Shown: positions 39,577-47,927 of the stretch, piece after piece
How the letters are laid out: the number at the start of each line of letters is the position of its first letter
Numbering within the stretch: the stretch's first letter is position 1
Assembly (NCBI RefSeq): GCF_025153455.1
Contig: NZ_JANZNT010000001.1
Span: 1,746,001 to 1,810,000, forward strand
Reading direction: 5' to 3'
Length of the DNA: 64,000 nt
Source of the DNA: Sphingomonas sp. BGYR3
GTDB taxonomy: Bacteria; Pseudomonadota; Alphaproteobacteria; Sphingomonadales; Sphingomonadaceae
Notes under the pieces: model-generated
What the model was told of the DNA's origin: nothing
Database searches by the model: none
Seen by the model: only the letters and a program-made list of their open reading frames with translations
Translations under genes and position numbers: made by a program

Positions 39577-40622
39577 CCGTTCCTTCGCAATCCGGCGACC
39601 TTGGCGAACAGCGTCGGCAGCCCTGCCCGGTCCAGCTGATCCACCGGCCACCAATGGCCATTGCTGTGGATGTGCATCGGCAATGTGACGGTCGCAAGGC
39701 GGCAATGCAGTTCGAAATGCGTAAACACATGGCGCACCGTGCCATCGGCCCAGCGCCAGTCCCCCGATACCGGCGCATCGGCAAGGTCCGGCGGCGTATC
39801 CGCCCATGGCCCGGTGGGCAGCGCCAGCATCCCGCCCAGCAACCCGCGATCCGGCCGCCGCTCCAAAAGGACGTGGCCATCCCGTTCCACCCAGAACATG
39901 GTCGCATGGCGCACCGGCTTTGCCTTGCGCGGCGCCTTGACCGGATACTCCGTCGGATTGCCGGCCATGGCCGCGCGGCAACCGCCCCGCAGCGGACAGA
40001 TCAGGCATTGGGGATTGCGCGGCGTACAGACGGTCGCGCCCAGGTCCATCATCGCCTGCGCGAAATCGCCCGGACGGTCGTCCGGCGTGATCGCATCGGT
40101 CTGCGCACGGATCAGCGGCCGTGCGGCGGGCAGCGGCTGGCCGATGGCGAACAGCCGCGCGACCACCCGTTCGACATTGCCGTCCACCACCACCGCGCGC
40201 CGGCCGAACGCGATGGCGGCAATGGCAGCGGCGGTATAGGCACCGATCCCGGGCAGGGTCAGCAGCGCCGCCTCCGTCTCCGGCAACCGCCCGCCATGCG
40301 CCTGCGCCACCACGCGGGCACAGGCGATCAGGTTGCGCGCGCGGGAATAATAGCCAAGCCCCGCCCATGCCGCCATGACGTCACCCTCGTCCGCCGCAGC
40401 CAGCGCGGCAAAGCCGGGCCAGCGCGTGGTGAAGGCGTGGAAATAAGGGATGACGGTGGCGACCTGCGTCTGTTGCAGCATCACCTCGGACAGCCATACG
40501 CGATAGGGGTCCATGGCCGGCGCGCCCGGCGGCGCACGCCAGGGCAGGGTGCGCGCGCTGCGATCATACCAGCCGAGCAGGGCGGGCGCGATCGCTACGG
40601 GGTCTGACGGACTGGCGGGCAC
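39573..40622 (-). CDS. mutY: A/G-specific adenine glycosylase MutY
   Basis: A 349-residue repair glycosylase removing adenine mispaired with 8-oxoguanine. Catalytic Glu in SEVMLQQTQV, helix-hairpin-helix LPGIGAYTAAAIAAIAFG with the Asp in VVDGNVERV, and the iron-sulfur cluster CTPRNPQCLICPLRGGC (C-x6-C-x2-C-x5-C) are all present. A C-terminal NUDIX-like domain recognises oxoG. A GTG at 40622 is the likely start, because further upstream would run into dciA, which diverges 14 bases away. Confidence 0.93.
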   Translation of the reverse strand: MPASPSDPVAIAPALLGWYDRSARTLPWRAPPGAPAMDPYRVWLSEVMLQQTQVATVIPYFHAFTTRWPGFAALAAADEGDVMAAWAGLGYYSRARNLIACARVVAQAHGGRLPETEAALLTLPGIGAYTAAAIAAIAFGRRAVVVDGNVERVVARLFAIGQPLPAARPLIRAQTDAITPDDRPGDFAQAMMDLGATVCTPRNPQCLICPLRGGCRAAMAGNPTEYPVKAPRKAKPVRHATMFWVERDGHVLLERRPDRGLLGGMLALPTGPWADTPPDLADAPVSGDWRWADGTVRHVFTHFELHCRLATVTLPMHIHSNGHWWPVDQLDRAGLPTLFAKVAGLRRNG

Positions 40623-40636
40623 GGCCGCCCTATGGC

Positions 40637-41182
40637 ATGAAAGCGGCCATGGCCAAATCCCGGCAACCTGCACCGACTCATGATCTGCCGCGCCAGCGCG
40701 TCGGCGGCACGCGGTCGGTCGCCGATCTGCTGCCCGATGTCGGCCGCGCGGCATTTCGCCGGTTCGGGTTCGTGCAAAGCGCGATCGTCACGCGCTGGCC
40801 CGAAATCGTCGGCGAACGCTATGCCCGGGTGTCGCAACCCGAATCGCTGCGCTTTCCGCACGGACAGCGGGACAATGGCGTGCTGACGCTACAGGTATCG
40901 CCTGCCTATGGCACGATGATGCAGCACATCTCGCCAGAGATCATGGACCGGGTGAACCGGTTCTTCGGCTATGCCGCCGTCGCCCGGATCGTGTTCCGGC
41001 AGGCCGCGCCGCCCCGCCGCGCCCCCGCCCCGCCCCGCCCGGCCCCGCCACCCAATCCGGTGCAGGTGGGCGAGAATGTCCGCGCCGTTGCCGATCCCGA
41101 ATTGCTCCGGGTGCTGGAGGCGCTGGCCGCCGGGATCGAGGATAGCCCGCCCCTGCCGCTGCCGATTGCCAAGATCAGTTGA
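40637..41182 (+). CDS. dciA: DciA family (DUF721) protein, probable replicative helicase loader
   Basis: A 181-residue DUF721 protein. The N-terminal part (about 25-120: SVADLLPDVGRAAFRRFGF, WPEIVGERYARVSQPESLRF, LTLQVSPAYGTMMQH) is the DciA core, a KH-like fold that helps load DnaB at origins in bacteria lacking DnaC. A Pro/Ala/Arg-rich linker and short helical tail follow. The window shows no dnaC or dnaI. A Met 12 bases downstream could be the real start. Confidence 0.85.
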   Translation: MKAAMAKSRQPAPTHDLPRQRVGGTRSVADLLPDVGRAAFRRFGFVQSAIVTRWPEIVGERYARVSQPESLRFPHGQRDNGVLTLQVSPAYGTMMQHISPEIMDRVNRFFGYAAVARIVFRQAAPPRRAPAPPRPAPPPNPVQVGENVRAVADPELLRVLEALAAGIEDSPPLPLPIAKIS

Positions 41183-41236
41183 TCCCGCGCGCGGAACCGG
41201 CCAGAACGCCCGAAATATCTTGTCAGGAGACCGTCG

Positions 41237-41965
41237 TTGACGATGCGTAAGCTCATCCTCGCCCTGCCTCTGGTTCTGGTCGCCTGTGGCGGCGGTGCAG
41301 AGGGCAATGTCGTTGCCGAAGGCCCGGTGGAGGCAGCGCCCCCGCCCGCGGGCCAGAACTGGACGACAACGGTCGCCCGCACGCCGGAGGGCGGCGTTCG
41401 CCTGGGCAACCCCAATGCGCCGCTGAAGCTGGTGGAATATGGATCGCGCACCTGCCCGACCTGCGCCCGCTTTGCGCTGGAGGGGATGGAGCCGCTCAAG
41501 GCCAACTACATCTCCACCGGTAAGGTCAGCTTTGAATTCCGCGAATTTCCGGTGCACGGCGTCGTCGATCTGGCGCCGATCCTGCTGGGCAATTGCGTGC
41601 CCGACACCGCGTTCTTCCCGGTGCTCGACCAGATGATGGCCAACCAGTCGGCATTCATCGCCAAGCAGTCGACAATTTCCGAACAGCGCGCCCAGGCGTT
41701 GCAGAACGATCCCAACGCCCTTGCCGCCTATATCGGCGAAACGATGGGCTATGTGGATTTCATCAAGCAGCGCGGCGTGCCGGAGGCAAAGGCCAAGGCG
41801 TGCCTGGCCGACAAGGCGGCGATCGAGCGGCTGACCAAGCAGACCCAGGCCGCGACGACCGAGTTCAAGGTCAACGGCACGCCTGCCTTCCTGCTGAACG
41901 GCCGTTCCATCGACGCTTCGGCATGGAGCCAGGTCGAAGCCGCGCTAAAGGCTGCCGGCGCCTGA
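41237..41965 (+). CDS. DsbA-family thioredoxin-fold lipoprotein
   Basis: A 242-residue exported protein with lipobox LVLVAC (C17) and a thioredoxin fold whose active site is CPTC in GSRTCPTCARFALEGMEP, similar to DsbA/DsbG-type oxidoreductases and BdbD. The cis-proline loop is NGTPAFLLNGR. The AGGAG at 41225-41229 is 7 bases from a TTG at 41237 and 13 from the ATG at 41243, so TTG is favoured though ATG remains possible. It lies between dciA and smc. Confidence 0.88.
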   Translation: MTMRKLILALPLVLVACGGGAEGNVVAEGPVEAAPPPAGQNWTTTVARTPEGGVRLGNPNAPLKLVEYGSRTCPTCARFALEGMEPLKANYISTGKVSFEFREFPVHGVVDLAPILLGNCVPDTAFFPVLDQMMANQSAFIAKQSTISEQRAQALQNDPNALAAYIGETMGYVDFIKQRGVPEAKAKACLADKAAIERLTKQTQAATTEFKVNGTPAFLLNGRSIDASAWSQVEAALKAAGA

Positions 41966-42007
41966 TGACCGGCGGCGCAGCCTGAAGCGGGAGGGCCGCA
42001 ACCACCC

Positions 42008-45000
42008 GTGCAGATCAAGCGGCTGCGCCTTACCGGCTTCAAGAGCTTCGTCGATCCCGCCGATCTCCGGATCGAACCGGGGCTGACCGGGATCGTCGGC
42101 CCCAATGGGTGCGGCAAATCCAATCTGCTTGAGGCGCTGCGCTGGACCATGGGGGAAAACAGCCCCCGGTCCATGCGCGGTTCGGGGATGGAGGATGTGA
42201 TCTTCGCGGGCACGGCATCGCGCCCTGCCCGCGAATTTGCCGAAGTCTCGCTGGTCGCCGATCTGGACGGCGGCGAGGAGATGGAGGTGGTGCGCCGCAT
42301 CGAACGCGGTGCCGGTTCCGCCTATCGGATCAATGGCCGCGACGTCCGGGCAAAGGATGTCGCGCTGCTCTTTGCCGATTCGGCGACGGGCGCGCATTCC
42401 CCCGCACTGGTCAGCCAGAACCGCATCGGCGCGATCATCGCCGCAAAACCGGCCGAACGTCGCCAGATGCTGGAGGAAGCGGCCGGCATCGCCGGGCTGC
42501 ACGTGCGGCGCAGGGACGCCGAACAGAAACTGCGCGCGACCGAGGCGAACCTGACCCGGCTTGGCGAACTGATCGCCGATCAGGAGGGGCGGATCGCACA
42601 GCTGCGTCGTCAGGCGCGACAGGCGGAGAAATATCGCACCCTCTCCGATCAGATCCGCGTGGCAGAGGCGCGGATGATCTATGCCCGGTGGCGCGATGCC
42701 GCCGCCGCTGCCGATGCGGCGCGGACCGAGGCAAAGGCCGCCGAGGCGCTGGTCGCCGAACGGATGGCCGCGCTGGATGCCGCCGCCGCCCACGCCCGCG
42801 CGGCCACCGATGCACTGGCAACGACCCGCGCCAATGCCCTTGCCGCGCATGACCGGGCGGCGGAAACGCGCCACCGGCTGGAAACGCTCCGCTCCGAACA
42901 GGGCAGCGCCGCACGGCGGCTGGCCGAAATCCGGGCTGCAGAAGAACGGCTGGCCGCCGACCGCGCGCGCGAAGGCGCGCTGGCCAGCGATGCGGCAGAA
43001 GCGATTGCCCGGCTGACCGGTGAGGTCAAGGCGCTGGAACAGCAGGTGCGCGAGGCGTCGGCCCGGCTGCCCGCCATGGACAGCACCCTGGCCGAGGCGG
43101 AGCGGACTGCCCGCGATGCCGAAGTCGCGCTGGCCCAGATCCTGGCGGCACAGGCAAGCGAGGCTGCGGATATCCGCGTCGCCCGCGCCGCGCTGGCCGC
43201 CGCTGGACAGCGGCTGGAACGGGCCGAGCGCGACGTTGCCCGCGCCACTGCGGAGCTTTCCGCCCTCAGCGATGCCGCCCCGCTTGAGGCCGAACGGACC
43301 AGCGCGGCGCAGCGGCGCGAGGCGGCGGCGACCCGCATCGATGCGGCCCGGACACAGCTCGCCAATGCAGAGGCGGAGGAACGCGCCGTCCATGCCGCGC
43401 GGGAACAGGCACAGGGCGTGCGCGCCCATGCCCATGCCGACCTGTCGATGCTGGACGGAGAGGCGGCGGCGCTGCGCAAGGCGACGGCGGCGGCCACGAA
43501 CGACCGGCTGCTTGACCGGCTGACCGTTGCGGACGGGTTCGAACGCGCGCTGGCAGCGGCGATGGGCGATGATCTTGAGGCTGGGCTGGATCCCGCGGCC
43601 GACAGGCACTGGGCCGGGGCCGACCCCCTGCCCGGCGATCCGCCCCCGCCCGCCGGGGCGACGCCGCTTGCCCGGCATGTCGATGCGCCGGCTGCGCTTG
43701 CCCGGCGGCTGGCACAGATACTGGTGGTGGATGAGGATGCGGGTCAGCCGCTGGCCGTGGGTCAACGCCTCGTCACGCTGGCCGGGGCCGTGCGGCGATG
43801 GGATGGCTATGTCACGCGCGGCGGCGGCGCTGCGGCGGCGGAGCGGCTGATCCGGGTCAACCGGCTGCGCGCGATCGAGGCGCAGCGGCCGGCGGCAGAG
43901 GCGGCGCTGGCCGCTGCCGATGCCGCGCTGGTGGCGATCGATCAACGGCTGGCTGCGTGTCGCACGGCCATCGCATCGGCGCGGCGCGACATGGAATCGG
44001 GGGAAATCGAGCTGCGCGACGCAACCCGGACCGAAGACCGGCTGAGCGCGCAGATCGAGCGGCTGGCGGCCCAGCGCGCCGACCTTGCCGCCCGGCAACA
44101 ACGGGTGGCGGCCGAGCATGGCGATGCCCGTGCCGAGCGTGATCGCGCCGCCGCTGCGCTGGACGCCCTGCCCGATGGCAGCGCCACGGCCGCTCAGGTG
44201 GCCCTGCTGTCCGGTGAGGCAGAGGCACGCCGCGCCGACGTGGCCCTGCGGCGCGCGGAACGCGCCACGCTGGATCAGGCGATGGCCACCGACCGGAATC
44301 GGATTGCCGCCGCCAGTGCCGAGCGACAGGGCTGGAACGCCCGTGCAGGCGAAGCGGCGCGCCGCATCACTGATATGGATGCACGTGCGGCGGCGCTGGC
44401 CGACGAACGCACCGCGATTGCCGACCGGCCCGATGCCCTGACGGCAGAGATCGACGCGCTGGCCGACGCCTATCTCGGGATCGAATCGGCCGCCGTTCAC
44501 GCCCGTCAGCATGAACGCGACGCCGAACAGGCGCTGGCCGCGATGGAACAGGCCAGCCGGATCGCCGCCGAGGCGCTGGCCGAGGCGCGGGAGGCGCGGG
44601 CGGGCGCCGCCGCGCGTGCCGAAAATCAGGACCTGCGCCGGGTCGAAATGGGCCGGCTGTCGGGCGAGCGGTTCGAATGTCCGCCGCCGCTGCTGCCCGA
44701 ACGCGCGGGCTTCGACGGCGCAGCGGTGCGCGATCCGGCCAGCGAGTCGGCGGCGCATGAACGGCTGATGCTGGACCGGGAACGCATCGGGCCGGTCAAT
44801 CTGGTCGCGGAAAGCGAGCTGGCCGAACTGGAAGGCGCGCGTGAGACAAGCGCCGCAGAAGCCGCCGAACTGGCCGAGGCGGTGGCCGGGCTGCGCGGCA
44901 GCATCGGCACGCTGAACCGGGAGGGGCGCCAGCGGCTGACCGCTGCGTTCGAGGCGGTGGACCGGCATTTCCGGCGGCTGTTCACCACCCTGTTCGATGG

Positions 45001-45412
45001 CGGACAGGCGCATCTGGAGCTGATCGATTCGGATGATCCGCTGGAGGCGGGGCTGGAAATCATGGCCCAGCCGCCGGGCAAGAAACTGCAATCGCTGACC
45101 CTGTTGTCGGGCGGCGAACAGGCGCTGACCGCCGTTGCGCTGATCTTTGCGCTGTTCCTGACCAACCCCGCGCCGATCTGCGTGCTGGATGAAGTGGATG
45201 CGCCGCTGGACGATGCCAATATCGACAGGTTCTGCGACCTGCTGGATGCAATGACGCGCGAAACCCGCACCCGCTACCTGATCGTCACGCACAACGCCGC
45301 GACGATGAGCCGGATGCACCGCCTGTTCGGCGTCACGATGGTGGAACGCGGCGTCAGCCGGCTGGTCAGCGTCGATCTGGGCGGGGCCAGCGATCTGATG
45401 GCGGCGGAATGA
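42008..45412 (+). CDS. smc: Chromosome segregation protein SMC
   Basis: A 1134-residue condensin ATPase. Walker A is IVGPNGCGKSN near residue 33, two Ala/Glu/Arg-rich coiled-coil arms flank a hinge around residues 500-640, and the C-terminal half has the signature LSGGEQALTAVA with Walker B CVLDEVDAPLDD. It compacts and aligns replicated arms, loaded at parS by ParB, which is encoded 10 kb away with its sites. Starts with GTG. Overlaps the next gene by ATGA. Confidence 0.96.
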   Translation: MQIKRLRLTGFKSFVDPADLRIEPGLTGIVGPNGCGKSNLLEALRWTMGENSPRSMRGSGMEDVIFAGTASRPAREFAEVSLVADLDGGEEMEVVRRIERGAGSAYRINGRDVRAKDVALLFADSATGAHSPALVSQNRIGAIIAAKPAERRQMLEEAAGIAGLHVRRRDAEQKLRATEANLTRLGELIADQEGRIAQLRRQARQAEKYRTLSDQIRVAEARMIYARWRDAAAAADAARTEAKAAEALVAERMAALDAAAAHARAATDALATTRANALAAHDRAAETRHRLETLRSEQGSAARRLAEIRAAEERLAADRAREGALASDAAEAIARLTGEVKALEQQVREASARLPAMDSTLAEAERTARDAEVALAQILAAQASEAADIRVARAALAAAGQRLERAERDVARATAELSALSDAAPLEAERTSAAQRREAAATRIDAARTQLANAEAEERAVHAAREQAQGVRAHAHADLSMLDGEAAALRKATAAATNDRLLDRLTVADGFERALAAAMGDDLEAGLDPAADRHWAGADPLPGDPPPPAGATPLARHVDAPAALARRLAQILVVDEDAGQPLAVGQRLVTLAGAVRRWDGYVTRGGGAAAAERLIRVNRLRAIEAQRPAAEAALAAADAALVAIDQRLAACRTAIASARRDMESGEIELRDATRTEDRLSAQIERLAAQRADLAARQQRVAAEHGDARAERDRAAAALDALPDGSATAAQVALLSGEAEARRADVALRRAERATLDQAMATDRNRIAAASAERQGWNARAGEAARRITDMDARAAALADERTAIADRPDALTAEIDALADAYLGIESAAVHARQHERDAEQALAAMEQASRIAAEALAEAREARAGAAARAENQDLRRVEMGRLSGERFECPPPLLPERAGFDGAAVRDPASESAAHERLMLDRERIGPVNLVAESELAELEGARETSAAEAAELAEAVAGLRGSIGTLNREGRQRLTAAFEAVDRHFRRLFTTLFDGGQAHLELIDSDDPLEAGLEIMAQPPGKKLQSLTLLSGGEQALTAVALIFALFLTNPAPICVLDEVDAPLDDANIDRFCDLLDAMTRETRTRYLIVTHNAATMSRMHRLFGVTMVERGVSRLVSVDLGGASDLMAAE

Positions 45413-46104
45413 CGATGGACGGCGCTCCCCGCATCGCTTTCCTGCTGTTTCCCGGCATGACGCAGCTTGACCTGACCGGCCCGGCTCAGGTGCTCTCGCG
45501 GCTGGGCACCGGACCGGTGCACTATGTCGCGCGAACGCTGGATCCGGTACCGACCGACAGCGGCTTTGCCATCCTGCCCACCGCGCGGATGAGTGATGTA
45601 ACCGCGGCCGATATCCTGATGGTGCCCGGCGGCATGGCGGTGGAGGACGTGATCGACGATCCTGAAAGCCTGGCCTGGGTGCAACGGGTCGGCGAACAGG
45701 CGCAATGGGTCACCAGTGTCTGCACCGGCGCCCTGATCCTCGGCGCCGCGGGGCTGCTGCGCGGCTATCGCGCGACCACGCACTGGATGTGGCACCACCA
45801 TCTTGCCCGTTTCGGTGCAGAGCCGGTGCGCGCGCGCACCGTGATCGACCGCAACCGGGCAACGGGCGGCGGCGTGACGGCGGGCATCGACTTTGCCCTG
45901 GCGCTGACCGCCGCGATCCAGGGAGAGGATCATGCCCGGCTGATTCAGCTGGCGCTGGAATATGATCCCGCCCCGCCCTTTGACAGCGGGTCGCCCGATC
46001 GTGCGATGGCTGAAACGGTTGCCGATTACCGCGCACGAGCCGACCGGCTTGCCCCGGATCGGGAGGCGCGGTTGATGGCGGCGGCGAAGCGGCTGGGCTT
46101 CTAG
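45409..46104 (+). CDS. DJ-1/PfpI family protein
   Basis: A 231-residue class-I glutamine-amidotransferase-like protein of the isonitrile-hydratase branch. The nucleophile elbow is VTSVCTGALIL with the reactive Cys, and early LLFPGMTQLDLTGPAQVL matches the family. Relatives hydrate cyclohexyl isocyanide or act as regulators' ligand domains, but no DNA-binding domain is present here. Coupled to smc by ATGA. Confidence 0.88.
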   Translation: MTMDGAPRIAFLLFPGMTQLDLTGPAQVLSRLGTGPVHYVARTLDPVPTDSGFAILPTARMSDVTAADILMVPGGMAVEDVIDDPESLAWVQRVGEQAQWVTSVCTGALILGAAGLLRGYRATTHWMWHHHLARFGAEPVRARTVIDRNRATGGGVTAGIDFALALTAAIQGEDHARLIQLALEYDPAPPFDSGSPDRAMAETVADYRARADRLAPDREARLMAAAKRLGF

Positions 46105-46112
46105 CGCGCGGT

Positions 46113-46544
46113 TCAGGCCGCGGCGAGTTCCTTGGCGGTGGCGTCGGCCAGGCTGGTGCCATCCAGAATGCGGGCGGTTTCGTCCCGCACGCGCGCCATG
46201 GCGATGCGGATGGCGCAGGTCGCTTCGTCCGCGCAATCCTTGCATGGGCGATAGGCGGTGCGGCTGACACAGGGGACGAGCGCCAGCGGCCCTTCGATCA
46301 CGCGGATCACCTCGCCCAGCGAAATCAGGTGCGCAGGACGCGACAGGTGATAGCCGCCCGCCTTGCCGCGCATCGAATGGATGAACCCCGCCTCGCGCAG
46401 GTCCGCCAGGATCAGCTCAAGGAACTTGCGCGGCACATTGGCATTGGCCGCGATCCGGTTCATCGGCGTCGGCGCGCCATCGACCGGCTGAGTCGCCAGG
46501 AACAGCATTGCGCGCAGGGCATAGCGGGAACGCTGGGTGAGCAT
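46113..46544 (-). CDS. Rrf2 family transcriptional regulator
   Basis: A 143-residue winged-helix regulator: MLTQRSRYALRAMLFLA and PRKFLELILADLREAGFIHSMRGKAGGYHL define the family. Cysteines C92, C101, C104 and C110 lie in the loop where IscR and NsrR bind an iron-sulfur cluster, here in a C-x8-C-x2-C-x5-C pattern, so cluster-based redox, NO or iron sensing is likely. Target genes are unknown. It diverges from ssrA. Confidence 0.9.
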   Translation of the reverse strand: MLTQRSRYALRAMLFLATQPVDGAPTPMNRIAANANVPRKFLELILADLREAGFIHSMRGKAGGYHLSRPAHLISLGEVIRVIEGPLALVPCVSRTAYRPCKDCADEATCAIRIAMARVRDETARILDGTSLADATAKELAAA

Positions 46545-46598
46545 GACTGTCCTATAACGCCCGCATTGTGGCGGGGAAATGGCGAATTCCGATCGGAC

Positions 46599-46627
46599 TT
46601 GGCATTATTCGGCGCGCTGCCTATATC
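46599..46627 (+). promoter_or_regulatory. Promoter of ssrA
   Basis: TTGGCA (46599-46604, five of six -35 bases) and TATATC (46622-46627, four of six -10 bases) are 17 bases apart. The predicted start falls about base 46634, at a stable GCCGGG-TTCG-CCCGGC hairpin that opens the transcript. Confidence 0.6.
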
Positions 46628-46633
46628 GGTCGG

Positions 46634-46972
46634 GCCGGGTTCGCCCGGCTATGGCGATAAACTGCGGCGTATCAAGTAGGCGCAGCGGACCCGGGGGCAG
46701 TACCCGGCGGCTCCACCACCTGAGCCGGTTGGTCGACACGTGTGAAGCGTGCCGACCGAGCGGCTCAGCTATTGGGGCCGAACTAGGATCGACGTGTGTT
46801 GAAAGGCGCAGCTTTCGCTCGGAATGGGACCACCGCGACGGCCCATTTTACAAGTGCCAACGATAACGAGGCGCTCGCGATTGCGGCCTAACCCAAGTCC
46901 TCACGGACTAGGTTAGTCAGACAAAAGCGCGGTACGGGCCACACCGGGCAACAGAAGTGGACACCAGCGGCC
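46634..46972 (+). ncRNA. ssrA: Circularly permuted two-piece tmRNA
   Basis: Rescues stalled ribosomes and tags the nascent protein. The acceptor piece comes first and ends GGCGGCTCC-ACCA (CCA at 46716-46718). A spacer forming a hairpin (46720-46727 with 46761-46768) follows. The coding piece then begins GGGGCCG (46774-46780), which pairs with CGGCTCC (46708-46714) to rebuild the tRNA-like acceptor stem; GGATCGACG matches tmRNA consensus. The tag frame is 46856-46891. Helix CTAACC/GGTTAG (46888-46893, 46911-46916) closes around the stop. The 5' end is taken from the promoter; the coding-piece end is approximate. Confidence 0.93.
46856..46891 (+). other. tmRNA proteolysis-tag reading frame (ANDNEALAIAA)
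   Basis: Resume codon GCC (46856-46858), followed by codons for NDNEALAIAA and TAA (46889-46891). The AlaAla end is the ClpXP/ClpAP degradation signal shared by tmRNA tags. Confidence 0.92.
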
Positions 46973-47008
46973 GCCAGGGGGCCGGGCAACAGAACCCCTG
47001 GCACCTTT
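46973..47008 (+). terminator. Terminator hairpin downstream of ssrA
   Basis: GCCAGGGG (46973-46980) and CCCCTGGC (46995-47002) form an 8-base stem, followed by a weak ACCTTT tract. The 14-base loop nearly repeats the loop of a smaller hairpin at 46939-46960. Confidence 0.6.
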
Positions 47009-47020
47009 CCCACAAACCCG

Positions 47021-47701
47021 TCAGGCGGTCGTCAGACCGATCAGGTCGCGCACCGCGTCATAATCCGGGGCGATATGCGTGACGCCCAGCGCGCGCAGAC
47101 GGTCGGCATGACCGTTCACGCAGTGATTGGCCGCCGTCACCCCGATCACCGTCGCCCCGGTTTTCAGTGCGCCCGTGACGCCCACCGGCGAATCTTCCAG
47201 AATGACCGCGCGCCCGATGTCCAGCCCGATGGACCGGGCGGCGTACAGATACAGGTCCGGCTCAGGCTTGCCCCGGCCGGGCGGCACATCCTCTTTCCCG
47301 CTGAAGATGCGGCCGTCGAACCGGTCGAGCAGGCCATTATGGTCCAGGTGCCGGCGGATCCACGCATGGCTGGACGACGATGCGATGGCGATCGGCAGAT
47401 CGGCGGGCAGCGACCGGATAAACGCAATCGCGCCGTTGACCGGCCCCACCCCCTCGCGCATCGCACGGGCGTCCTCCGCCGCGCGCTCGGCATAGAAATC
47501 CTCGGGCAGCGGGCGGCCGATCCATCCCTCGATCGCGTCGATGAACTGACGCCCCGACAGGCCCATGAAATGCGTCATCGCGTGTTCGACGCTGGTCGCA
47601 TGGCCGATCCGCGACAGGTAATCCGCGATATGGGCATTGCCCTCATATTCGCTTTCGATGACCACGCCGTCGAAATCGAACAGGATACCGTCAAAACGCA
47701 T
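47021..47701 (-). CDS. HAD family phosphatase (subfamily IA)
   Basis: A 226-residue phosphatase or mutase with the nucleophile and general acid in LFDFDGVVIESE, a helical cap with FMGLSGRQFIDAIEGW, IASSSSHAW with the conserved Ser, lysine in GKPEPDLYLYAA, and acidic EDSPVGVTGALKTG. It resembles beta-phosphoglucomutase or GPH-type enzymes acting on small sugar phosphates. The second of two adjacent ATGs (47701) has better spacing to GAGG. Last gene of the yggS set. Confidence 0.9.
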   Translation of the reverse strand: MRFDGILFDFDGVVIESEYEGNAHIADYLSRIGHATSVEHAMTHFMGLSGRQFIDAIEGWIGRPLPEDFYAERAAEDARAMREGVGPVNGAIAFIRSLPADLPIAIASSSSHAWIRRHLDHNGLLDRFDGRIFSGKEDVPPGRGKPEPDLYLYAARSIGLDIGRAVILEDSPVGVTGALKTGATVIGVTAANHCVNGHADRLRALGVTHIAPDYDAVRDLIGLTTA

Positions 47702-47927
47702 CATCTACCTCGCGTCGCAATTGTCCAAGTCTGCCGCCACACTGACGGCAGCGGATCCGCATGCGCGGGGTTCCAGTCGCGCCATAGCGGATGCCGCCTG
47801 CATCCCACACCGATCGACCGTGGCCGCATGCGACACACCGCATGATCCACTGCCGGGATTCGCGCTCTAGCCCGCGCATCCATGCCTTGGGCAACACCAG
47901 CCCGAACAGGCGCTGGATCATGCTCAT
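47691..47927 (-). CDS. Small zinc-ribbon protein
   Basis: A 78-residue protein with two CxxC pairs (C31/C34 and C60/C63) that would bind one zinc atom, and a basic N-terminal helix MSMIQRLFGLVLPKAWM. No family is named. It starts inside the yggS stop (ATGA) and its last 11 bases overlap the HAD gene, so both overlaps support it as a real translated gene in the operon. Confidence 0.7.
   Translation of the reverse strand: MSMIQRLFGLVLPKAWMRGLERESRQWIMRCVACGHGRSVWDAGGIRYGATGTPRMRIRCRQCGGRLGQLRREVDDAF

Noticed and set aside
44384..44399. Additional parS from CACGTG cores (for example in smc, rho and the ssrA spacer)
   Set aside because: Flanks do not match TGTTTC/GAAACA; only the three sites reported fit.
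41945..45319. Very long open frame antisense to smc (and similar ones opposite the TonB receptor, ligA and the GGDEF-EAL gene)
   Set aside because: High GC leaves few stop codons on the opposite strand. The translations are Arg/Gly/Gln/His-rich low-complexity sequence with no domain, and each lies wholly opposite a well-supported gene.
46634..46649. tRNA T-arm (GCCGGG-TTCG-CCCGGC)
   Set aside because: No cloverleaf can be built around it; it is a UUCG-capped hairpin at the 5' end of the ssrA transcript.
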